A stretch of DNA of 9,620 nt from Thiobacillus sp. UBA2186 (GTDB taxonomy: Bacteria; Pseudomonadota; Gammaproteobacteria; Burkholderiales; Thiobacillaceae). Below the pieces are notes generated by a model. That model was not told the DNA's origin. It was given only the letters and a program-made list of their open reading frames with translations, and ran no database searches. Within the stretch, counting starts at the first letter, position 1, and every line of letters begins with the position of its first letter. The stretch spans positions 1 through 9,620 of the forward strand of contig DCVO01000113.1 in assembly GCA_002327405.1 (NCBI GenBank), written 5' to 3'. The position numbers and the translations under genes were made by a program. Shown one piece after another: positions 1 to 6,054 of this stretch.

Positions 1-78
1 GTGCTGTCGCGCGCGGTGAAGTGGCATATCGACAACCGGGTTTTGGTCTACGCTAATAAGACGGTGGTGTTCGACTGA
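1..78 (+). CDS. purU: Formyltetrahydrofolate deformylase (PurU), C-terminal fragment
   Basis: The window opens inside a reading frame that ends at a TGA at 76-78; its start lies upstream, outside the window. The 25 visible residues, ending VLVYANKTVVFD, match my recollection of the C-terminal end of PurU proteins: an 'LARAVKWHxxxRVxxxxNKTVVF' tail in betaproteobacteria and a 'QRVFVYGNRTIIL'-like tail in E. coli. PurU hydrolyses 10-formyl-tetrahydrofolate to formate and tetrahydrofolate in the cytoplasm, balancing the one-carbon pool and supplying formate to PurT. The formyltransferase catalytic Asn/His/Asp residues lie upstream and cannot be checked. The identification therefore rests on a short but characteristic tail. 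The formate dehydrogenase operon at the other end of the window also handles formate, but nothing links the two genes beyond being in the same region. Confidence 0.72.
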   Translation: MLSRAVKWHIDNRVLVYANKTVVFD

Positions 79-119
79 TTCGTACCGGGAAGAAAAAAGC
101 CGCATTGCCGCGTTAAGTC

Positions 120-256
120 GCTTTGGGCTTGGCGTTTGCCCCCCTCCCGCCGGGAGAGCGGTTGGGGCGAGGGCTTCGCTTCCTCGCAATGAGGTCGTCG
201 CGTACATGGCCGGAAGGCCCGTGGCGATCCATGCAGTGAGGATTGTTTCGCTTCCA
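120..256. repeat. Degenerate dispersed-repeat mosaic in the purU-methyltransferase gap
   Basis: The 204 bp between the purU stop and the next gene hold no credible coding sequence. They contain pieces typical of intergenic repeats seen in many proteobacterial genomes: a CTCCC-GCC-GGGAG hairpin at 144-156, the run GGTTGGGGCGAGGG at 160-173, CTTCGCTTCCTCGCAATGA at 174-192, and GGCCGGAAGGCC followed by CGTGGCGATCCATG at 208-233. A second CGCTTCC occurs at 249-255. The order resembles the familiar 'CTTCGCTTCCTCGCAATGACG ... GTGGCGATCCATG' family, here decayed and combined with a second repeat type. The family assignment is from memory. There is no transposase, and no clear terminator for purU or promoter for the next gene was seen. 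Confidence 0.45.
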
Positions 257-282
257 ATCGATAACAGGTTTCCGACAAGGGC

Positions 283-1494
283 ATGACCTCTTCGACGCGA
301 AAATACTTGAGCCGTTTCGCCCATGCCACCCGGGTCTGCTTTCGCGTGGTGTTCAGCGACGGCAGCGACTTCCGGAATCATGAGGGCGAACCGGCCTTCA
401 CCCTGATCTTCAAGAATCGCCGCGCAGAGCTGCGCACGCTGGCCTTCGGCCATGTCGGCCTGCTGGAATCCTATTTCTGCGGCGACGCCGACGTGGACGG
501 CGATTTCGCCGCCGCCTTCCGCATGGCCATGGACTCGGGCATGGCGCCGCCGCCCTCTGGCCTCTTGAAGCTGCGCAACGCCTGGCACGAACTGCGCTTC
601 GGCAACGGCAGCATCGCGCAGGCGAAGGCCAACGCACGCTTCCACTACGGCCTCGGCGCCGACTTCTACAAGCTGTGGCTGGACCTGCCGGCCATGATGT
701 ACACCTGCGCCTACTGGAAGGAGGGTACGCAGTCGGTGGAGGAAGCCCAGCGCAACAAGATGGACCATGTGGCGAAGAAGATACGCCTGTCTCCGGGCGA
801 ATCCTTCGTCGACATCGGCTGCGGCTTCGGCGGCTTCATGTTCCATGCGCTCGAGCATTACGGCGCGCATGGCACCGGCGTCAACACCACGACGGAACAG
901 GTGGACTGGCTGCGCGGCGAGATCGCGCAACGCGGCCTTGCCGACAAGCTCAAAGTCGTCGAGGCGGATTTCCGCGAAATTCCCGGCCAGTATGACAAGG
1001 TGGTGTCCATAGGCACGCTGGAGCACGCGGGGCGCGACCAGCTCTTCGACGTGGTGCGCGCGCATGCGAATGCCTTGAAACGGGGCGGCCTGGGCATGCT
1101 GCATTTCATCGGCCACGAGGGCGTGTTCGACACCGAGTTCTACATCCGCAAGCATATCTTTCCCGGCGGCTGGATTCCCGGCCTGTCCGAGACCCTCGCG
1201 GCCATGGATGCGTGCGGACTGGAAGTAGTGGACGTCGAGAACCTGCGCCGCCACTACGCGCTGACCCTGGACGAGTGGGCCACGCGCTTCGACGCGCGCT
1301 GGGACGAAATCCATGCGCTCGACCCGCGGAAATTCGACGAGGCGTTCCGCCGCAAGTGGCGCACCTATCTGTGGTCCTGCGCCGAGATGTTCCGTTCGCC
1401 CAACAGCCGGACGCATTTGTTCCAGATCGTGTTCAGCAAGGGCAACGTCAGCACGGACAGCTATCCGATGAGCCGGGGATTTCTTTATTCGTAA
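283..1494 (+). CDS. Cyclopropane-fatty-acid-synthase-family SAM methyltransferase (TmsB/BfaB-like)
   Basis: This 403-residue protein belongs to the CFA synthase/mycolic acid methyltransferase family, which transfers a carbon from S-adenosylmethionine onto a cis double bond of a phospholipid acyl chain at the inner membrane. Residues 1-115 are the variable N-terminal lipid-interacting region. HYGLGADFYKLWLD starts at 121 and leads to MMYTCAYW at 138-145. The SAM-binding glycine loop VDIGCGFGGF is at 176-185, IGTLEHAG at 243-250, GMLHFIG at 271-277, IFPGGWIPG at 292-300 and HYALTLDEW at 324-332. The bicarbonate-pocket residues known from E. coli Cfa (C139, E239, H266, I268, Y317) appear as C142, E247, H274, I276 and Y325, so it should be active. 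The start is the first possible in frame, since a TAA lies at 262-264; the purine-rich AAGGG sits too close to the ATG to be a good ribosome site. The DHCR24-like FAD gene downstream favours a 10-methyl (or 10-methylene) fatty-acid role over a plain cyclopropane role. That is inferred from context; the sequence alone cannot tell the two products apart. Confidence 0.9.
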   Translation: MTSSTRKYLSRFAHATRVCFRVVFSDGSDFRNHEGEPAFTLIFKNRRAELRTLAFGHVGLLESYFCGDADVDGDFAAAFRMAMDSGMAPPPSGLLKLRNAWHELRFGNGSIAQAKANARFHYGLGADFYKLWLDLPAMMYTCAYWKEGTQSVEEAQRNKMDHVAKKIRLSPGESFVDIGCGFGGFMFHALEHYGAHGTGVNTTTEQVDWLRGEIAQRGLADKLKVVEADFREIPGQYDKVVSIGTLEHAGRDQLFDVVRAHANALKRGGLGMLHFIGHEGVFDTEFYIRKHIFPGGWIPGLSETLAAMDACGLEVVDVENLRRHYALTLDEWATRFDARWDEIHALDPRKFDEAFRRKWRTYLWSCAEMFRSPNSRTHLFQIVFSKGNVSTDSYPMSRGFLYS

Positions 1495-1499
1495 AGGGA

Positions 1500-1631
1500 A
1501 AAGCCAGCCATAGAGGACACAGAGAGCACAGAGGAGATATAAAAATCGTCGGCATCGCAGTGACGCAACCGCCTGGCAGTGCCCTTGATCCCGCGAGGGC
1601 CACTCTGTGTTCTCTGTGCTCTCCGTGGCTT
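1500..1631. repeat. 132-bp imperfect palindrome of the CACAGAG repeat class
   Basis: The left arm (about 1500-1535, AAGCCAGCCATAGAGGACAC and onward to AGAGGAG) is the near reverse complement of the right arm (1600-1631, reading CACTCTGTGT then TCTCTGTGCT and CTCCGTGGCTT). Each arm contains staggered copies of the heptamer CACAGAG. The 64-bp centre shows no feature. The element fills nearly all of the gap between the methyltransferase stop and the oxidoreductase start. Such 'CCACAGAGG...CACAGAG' sequences recur between genes in many bacterial genomes and give spurious peptides such as HREHREHR and LCSLCSPW; this is from general recollection. No transposase or target-site duplication was identified. 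In transcript form it could fold into a long imperfect hairpin between two cotranscribed genes. Confidence 0.75.
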
Positions 1632-1645
1632 GAATTGGGGGTTCC

Positions 1646-2977
1646 ATGAATCATGCAGACAAAATCCTCCGCTTGAAGGAGCAGATCGAAGCCGTTTCCG
1701 GCAGCGCGCCGCTGGGTCTGGCCAAGGACACCTCCAACCTGTTCCGCGACCGCAAACAGACGCCCAAGCACAAACTCGACGTGCGCCAGTTCAATGAGGT
1801 GCTGGAAATCAACGCCGACGAGCGCTGGGCGGAAGTGGAAGGCATGACGCCCTACGTCAAGCTGGTCGACGCCATGCTGGAAAAGGGCCTGATGCCGGCG
1901 GTGGTGCCGCAGCTCAAGTCCATCACCATCGGCGGCGCGGCGGCGGGGGTGGGCATCGAGGCGACTTCGTTCAGGTACGGACTGGTGCACGAGACCCTGC
2001 AGGAGCTGGAGATCCTGCTGCCGGACGGCCGGATCGTCCTGGCCTCGCCCGGCAATGCGCACAGCGATCTGTTCTACGGTTTTCCCAATTCCTACGGGAC
2101 GCTGGGCTATGCGCTGAAACTGAAGGCGCTGGCGGTGCCGGTGAAGCCCTATGTCGAGGTGCGGCACACGCGCTTCGATAATCCGGCGGAATTTTTCCGC
2201 GCCATCGAAGCGGCGTGCCGGGGCGACGGCGATTTCGTCGACGGCGTGGTGTTCGGTCCGGGCGAGCTGGTGCTGAGCCAGGCGCGCTTCGTGGACAGTG
2301 CGCCCTGGACCAGCGACTACACCTACGAGAAGATTTACTACCGCAGCTTGCGCGAGCGCGACAGCGATTACCTCACCACGCGCGACTACATCTGGCGCTG
2401 GGACACCGACTGGTTCTGGTGCTCGAAGAACCTGGGCGCGCAGAATCCGCTCATTCGCCGCCTGCTCGGGCGCAAGCGCCTGAACTCGGTCTTCTACACG
2501 AAGATGATGCGCTTCAACAGCAGGTGGGGATTGACCCGCCGCCTCGACAGGCTCTTGGGCCTGCATCGCGAATCGGTGATCCAGGACGTCGACATTCCGC
2601 TCTCCAGCGCTGCGGCCTTCCTCGATTTCTTCCAGCGCGAGATCGGCATTGCTCCAATCTGGGTCTGCCCGGTGCGGCCGTACCGCAAGGACGCGCACTT
2701 CACCCTGTTTCCGATGCGCGACGAGCTGTATCTCAATTTCGGCTTCTGGGACGTGGTGCGGCGGCGCCACGCCTTCGAGCCCGGCCGCCACAACAGGCTG
2801 GTGGAAAACAAAGTCACCGAGCTGGGCGGCATCAAGTCGCTGTATTCCGATTCCTTCTTCGACGAGGAAGCCTTCTGGCGCATCTACGACGGCGCGGCCT
2901 ATCGCGAACTCAAGCAGAAATACGATGCGCGGGGCAGGGCCAGGAACCTCTACCAGAAGTGCGTGCTGCGGCAGTAG
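1646..2977 (+). CDS. DHCR24-like FAD-binding oxidoreductase (TmsA/BfaA-like fatty-acyl reductase)
   Basis: This 443-residue protein has a PCMH-type (FAD_binding_4) domain at about 40-170. The flavin-binding segment VVPQLKSITIGGAAAGVGIE is at 86-105, followed by FRYGLVHETLQELEILLPDG to 128. DLFYGFPNSYGTLGYALKLK at 141-160 closely follows the Delta24-sterol reductase pattern 'DLFYAVPWSCGTLGF'. The rest (about 170-443) is the substrate-side cap and C-terminal domain, rich in aromatic and basic residues (for example YIWRWDTDWFW at 248-258). Relatives reduce isolated carbon-carbon double bonds with NADPH and FAD. In actinobacteria, TmsA/BfaA reduces the 10-methylene intermediate made by its methyltransferase partner to a 10-methyl chain. 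Here the methyltransferase gene lies just upstream on the same strand, supporting that role by context. The ATG is preceded by a modest GGGGG at 1637-1641. No signal peptide is seen, so it is probably cytoplasmic or peripheral on the membrane. The exact substrate is inferred. Confidence 0.85.
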   Translation: MNHADKILRLKEQIEAVSGSAPLGLAKDTSNLFRDRKQTPKHKLDVRQFNEVLEINADERWAEVEGMTPYVKLVDAMLEKGLMPAVVPQLKSITIGGAAAGVGIEATSFRYGLVHETLQELEILLPDGRIVLASPGNAHSDLFYGFPNSYGTLGYALKLKALAVPVKPYVEVRHTRFDNPAEFFRAIEAACRGDGDFVDGVVFGPGELVLSQARFVDSAPWTSDYTYEKIYYRSLRERDSDYLTTRDYIWRWDTDWFWCSKNLGAQNPLIRRLLGRKRLNSVFYTKMMRFNSRWGLTRRLDRLLGLHRESVIQDVDIPLSSAAAFLDFFQREIGIAPIWVCPVRPYRKDAHFTLFPMRDELYLNFGFWDVVRRRHAFEPGRHNRLVENKVTELGGIKSLYSDSFFDEEAFWRIYDGAAYRELKQKYDARGRARNLYQKCVLRQ

Positions 2978-2998
2978 GCGGGCCTGGTTCCATAAGCT

Positions 2999-5887
2999 TC
3001 ATCCCTGCGCCGCCGTCCAGCGGGCGAACTCGTCTTTCGGCATCGGCCTGGAATACCGGTAGCCCTGGAAGCCGTCGCAGCCCATCGCCGCCAGCGCATC
3101 GCGCTGCACCTCGGTTTCCACGCCCTCGGCGACGATGCGCATGCCCATGGCGTGGCCGATGGAGATGATCGACTGAATGAAAACATCGGGCGCCTGCGGC
3201 GTCAGCGCCTGCACGAACGAGCGGTCGATTTTCAGTTCGTCCAGAGGCAGTTTTTTCAGGTAACTCAGGGAGGAGTAGCCTGTGCCGAAGTCGTCCAGCG
3301 CGAAGTGCAGCCCCAGGGCTTTCAGGGCATGCATCTTGGCGATGGCGTCTTCGATGTCGTAAAACAGCGCGGACTCGGTGATTTCGATGGTCAGCCTGGA
3401 AGGGTTTATGCCGCTTTGCGCCAGGTGCTGCTCGATCTGCGAGACGAAATCGTCGCGCACGAACTGCCAGCTGCTGACGTTTACGGAAAGCTTCAGCGCG
3501 CTTGTGGAGGCTGCGCCCTCCCACGCCTTGAGACAGGCGCAGGCGCGCGCCAGCGCCCACTGGCCGACAGGGTGAATGAGGCCGGTTTCCTCGGCGACGG
3601 AGATGAATCTTTCCGGCGCGGCCAGCCTGCCGTCCGCTCTTCTGCAGCGCAGCAGCGCTTCGGCGCCGGTCACGCGCCCGCTCCTGTCCACCTGGGGCTG
3701 CAAATGCAGGACGAGCCCGTCGTTGGCCAGGGCATGGCGCAGCCGCTTTTCCGCTTCCAGCCTTTCGCTGACTTTTTTCTGCATCTCGGCCAGAAAGAAC
3801 TGGATGCTGCTCCGGCCCTGCGACTTGGCCTGATAGAGCGCGATGTCGGCGTGGCGCAAAATGTCGTGCACGTTGGCGCCGGCCTGCGGAAACAGCACCA
3901 CGCCGATGCTCGCATCCACGTTGAGCGACTGTTCTCCCGCGGCAATGGGCTTTCTCAGTGAAGCGACGACGGCTTCCGCCAGTTGCCGGGCCTGTTTGGC
4001 GGCAGTGGCGGCATGGGCGGAAATTTCCGGCATGAGCAATACGAACTCGTCACCGCCCAGGCGCGCGACGAAGGCGTTCTGCCCGGCAGCTTGGGTTAGG
4101 CGCTGTGCCACTTCGCTCAGCACCAGATCGCCGACGTGATGGCTCAGGGCGTCGTTGATGGTCTTGAAGTGGTCGAGGTCGATCAGCAGCATGGCGCTTT
4201 GGCGGCCGGAAAGGCGCGAACGCTCGAACAGGCCGGCGAGGTATTCGTGCAGTGCGGCGCGGTTGGCCAGGCCGGTGAGGTAGTCGCGGTAGGCGATCTG
4301 CCGGATGTGTTCCTCGGCGCGCAGGCGCTGAAGCTCGGCGCTCGCGCGCGCGGAGAAGATTTCCAGTATCTCGCGCGTGTATTCGGTGCGCGCCAGCGGC
4401 TTGCGGCTCAGCACCACAACCAGGCCCATCGCTTCGCCTTGCGCATCGATCAGCGGGGTGCCGATATAGCCCTCGCAGCTCATCTCGGCAAGCAGCCGGT
4501 CCCTGGGGAACAGATGCTGAACGTCGCGCGGATAGACGCAGGTGCCTTGTTCGACCACGTTTGCGCAGGGCGTGTCGTCGAGGCGATAGCTGAGATTGCC
4601 GGCGATGCTGCCATCGGCATACACGGCCTGCGCGTTAACGACGCGCGGGTCATGTCCGTCCAGGATGCCGACGAAGGCGTAGTCGGCATCGAACAGGCCG
4701 GCCAGATGCGCGACCAGGTCGCGGAAGAAGTCCTCGCCGGTGCGGGCGGAAACGCCGGCTGCGATGTTGCGGATGGCATCCTCGGACCGCTTGCGCTCGG
4801 TGATGTCCTCGTGCATCAGGATCACCTCGCGCACCTGGCGCGCCTCGTCCTTGATGGGGTAGATGTAGGCGCGCACCCAGCGGTCGCGGAAGGGCGCGCC
4901 GGCTACTTCCGGGGTGTCCAGGGGGTTGTAGATTACCGGCGGCAGTTCCAGCGATTCGCCGGCAAAGCCGCGTTTGACATACGGCAGGATGCCTTTGTCG
5001 CCGAGCTGATTGTCTTCGAGGATGTTGTAGCTGGCCAAGGCCGATCCCTGTACGCCCCACAACTCCTCCCACGCGCGATTGACCTGCACCGTGCGGCCGT
5101 CCGGCGCGAGCACCTGGATGCTGAACGGCGACTGCTCCACCAGCGAACGGAAGCGGTGCTCCGAGGCTTCGATCTTTTTCGCGCCCCGGCGCAGCTCCTG
5201 GCTCAGAGACCAGTCCATCAGCAGCACCAGGGCGATGAAGCCGAACTCGGCGGTATGCACGAAGTCCAGATGAGTGAAATTCACCACATGGTTGAAAAGG
5301 GCGAAGGCGAAGAACAGCGCGAGCGCCAGGCCCAGCGACCTGGCGCGCTGCGGACGGTCGCCGCGCCGGTACTGGCGTGCGCAGACATAGCCCGAATAGA
5401 CGAAACTCGACGCGAAGAGCAAAAGCCCAAGGTAGAACCAGATGGTGGGCTGTTGCGGGCGCAGGTGCGTGACCGTTTCGCCCCAGGGCAGGACGATGCG
5501 CCGAATCTCGGGCAGTTGCGCGTAGAAGACTCCGTAGGGTTGGGCCAGGTTGGCCGCCACCAGCAGTGCCGCGTACGCGCCGAAGGCGATGAGCACCGCG
5601 CGCCGTGCGCCGCCCACGTAGGCGTCGACGAACCACGGCAGGGCGCCGAGGATGATGACGACGGCGACGGTTTCCGCTTGCCTCATGGCAACCAGTTCCT
5701 GCGCAGTGTCGGCGCGGTACGCGCCGAGCTTGGTCAGCACGTAGATCGAGACCACAAGGCACAAGAAACTGAACAGCATGTGCATGCGCTGCGGCGGCTT
5801 GCGCCAGCCCAGCCACAAGTGGTGCACCGAGGCGTACAGGCACAAACCGGCGAGTACGGCCAAACCTGTCGTGAAGATTTCGTTCAC
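2999..5887 (-). CDS. Membrane sensor c-di-GMP cyclase/phosphodiesterase: 7 TM, PAS, GAF, GGDEF, EAL
   Basis: This 962-residue protein is a probable inner-membrane signalling enzyme. Hydrophobic segments lie near residues 5-25, 35-53, 72-90, 97-115, 148-170, 183-201 and 212-227, giving a seven-span sensor of unassigned ligand. A PAS domain follows (about 241-368, ending at MHEDITERKRSED), then a GAF-like domain (about 372-525), GGDEF (about 528-700) and EAL (about 710-955). The cyclase signature GGDEF is intact at 611-615, with LIDLDHFKTINDA at 568-580. The product-inhibition RxxD site, expected at 602-605, reads GQNA and is absent. The EAL domain keeps EALLR (743-747), NVSS (803-806), EITES (835-839), DDFGTG (865-870), K886 in ELKID, EGVET (921-925) and Q941, so phosphodiesterase activity to pGpG is expected. 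Net direction cannot be read from the sequence. The start is GTG, with AAGAGG six bases upstream; the nearby ATG is out of frame and meets a stop at once. It converges on the FAD gene, 21 bp apart. Confidence 0.93.
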   Translation of the reverse strand: MNEIFTTGLAVLAGLCLYASVHHLWLGWRKPPQRMHMLFSFLCLVVSIYVLTKLGAYRADTAQELVAMRQAETVAVVIILGALPWFVDAYVGGARRAVLIAFGAYAALLVAANLAQPYGVFYAQLPEIRRIVLPWGETVTHLRPQQPTIWFYLGLLLFASSFVYSGYVCARQYRRGDRPQRARSLGLALALFFAFALFNHVVNFTHLDFVHTAEFGFIALVLLMDWSLSQELRRGAKKIEASEHRFRSLVEQSPFSIQVLAPDGRTVQVNRAWEELWGVQGSALASYNILEDNQLGDKGILPYVKRGFAGESLELPPVIYNPLDTPEVAGAPFRDRWVRAYIYPIKDEARQVREVILMHEDITERKRSEDAIRNIAAGVSARTGEDFFRDLVAHLAGLFDADYAFVGILDGHDPRVVNAQAVYADGSIAGNLSYRLDDTPCANVVEQGTCVYPRDVQHLFPRDRLLAEMSCEGYIGTPLIDAQGEAMGLVVVLSRKPLARTEYTREILEIFSARASAELQRLRAEEHIRQIAYRDYLTGLANRAALHEYLAGLFERSRLSGRQSAMLLIDLDHFKTINDALSHHVGDLVLSEVAQRLTQAAGQNAFVARLGGDEFVLLMPEISAHAATAAKQARQLAEAVVASLRKPIAAGEQSLNVDASIGVVLFPQAGANVHDILRHADIALYQAKSQGRSSIQFFLAEMQKKVSERLEAEKRLRHALANDGLVLHLQPQVDRSGRVTGAEALLRCRRADGRLAAPERFISVAEETGLIHPVGQWALARACACLKAWEGAASTSALKLSVNVSSWQFVRDDFVSQIEQHLAQSGINPSRLTIEITESALFYDIEDAIAKMHALKALGLHFALDDFGTGYSSLSYLKKLPLDELKIDRSFVQALTPQAPDVFIQSIISIGHAMGMRIVAEGVETEVQRDALAAMGCDGFQGYRYSRPMPKDEFARWTAAQG

Positions 5888-5912
5888 GCCATGCCTCTTG
5901 TTATGTTATGTG

Positions 5913-5932
5913 ATCAGGGAGCCATTCCTGAT
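5913..5932 (-). promoter_or_regulatory. Small inverted repeat in the leader of the c-di-GMP enzyme gene
   Basis: ATCAGG and CCTGAT form a perfect 6-bp inverted repeat around an 8-base centre. It lies 25-45 bases upstream of the GTG start and downstream of the candidate promoter, so it would be in the 5' leader of the mRNA. It could be an operator half-site pair or a small hairpin. A repeat of this size is also quite likely by chance, and no known operator was recognised. Confidence 0.25.
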
Positions 5933-5971
5933 GGCGGACCTGGCAGCGCGGAAATGGGGCGTAACACTTGC

Positions 5972-5999
5972 AGCATAATCAAAATGGAAGTCATTTCAA
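5972..5999 (-). promoter_or_regulatory. Candidate sigma-70-type promoter for the c-di-GMP enzyme gene
   Basis: On the - strand, TTGAAA (5994-5999) and TATGCT (5972-5977) are separated by 16 bp in a locally AT-rich stretch within otherwise GC-rich DNA. Transcription would begin near 5965, leaving a leader of about 75-80 bases before the GTG start. The rest of the 167-bp gap (5888-6054) has no gene. The part next to the phospholipase D stop contains GC-rich short repeats (GGCCGGGAGGCC and GGGAGGGCTGGCC, 6015-6053), but no T-tract that would make a clear terminator. Confidence 0.35.
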
Positions 6000-6054
6000 G
6001 TTCAAAGATGCAGCGGCCGGGAGGCCATAACATGCCGTCGGGAGGGCTGGCCGG

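Noticed and set aside
144..156. CTCCC-GCC-GGGAG hairpin as a purU terminator
   Set aside because: It is 66 bp past the stop, has no following T-run and is better explained as part of a dispersed repeat.
1500..1631. CRISPR-like short repeats in the CACAGAG element
   Set aside because: The copies are heptamers arranged as two inverted arms, without regular spacers, so this is a palindromic intergenic repeat.
1448..2791. 447-codon open frame on the - strand across the repeat and the FAD gene
   Set aside because: It is opposite the conserved FAD-binding protein and includes peptide translated from the CACAGAG repeat (HGEHREHR, LCSLCPLW), a known source of false proteins.
2978..2998. Bidirectional terminator between the convergent FAD and c-di-GMP genes
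   Set aside because: The gap is only 21 bp and shows no stem followed by a T-tract on either strand.
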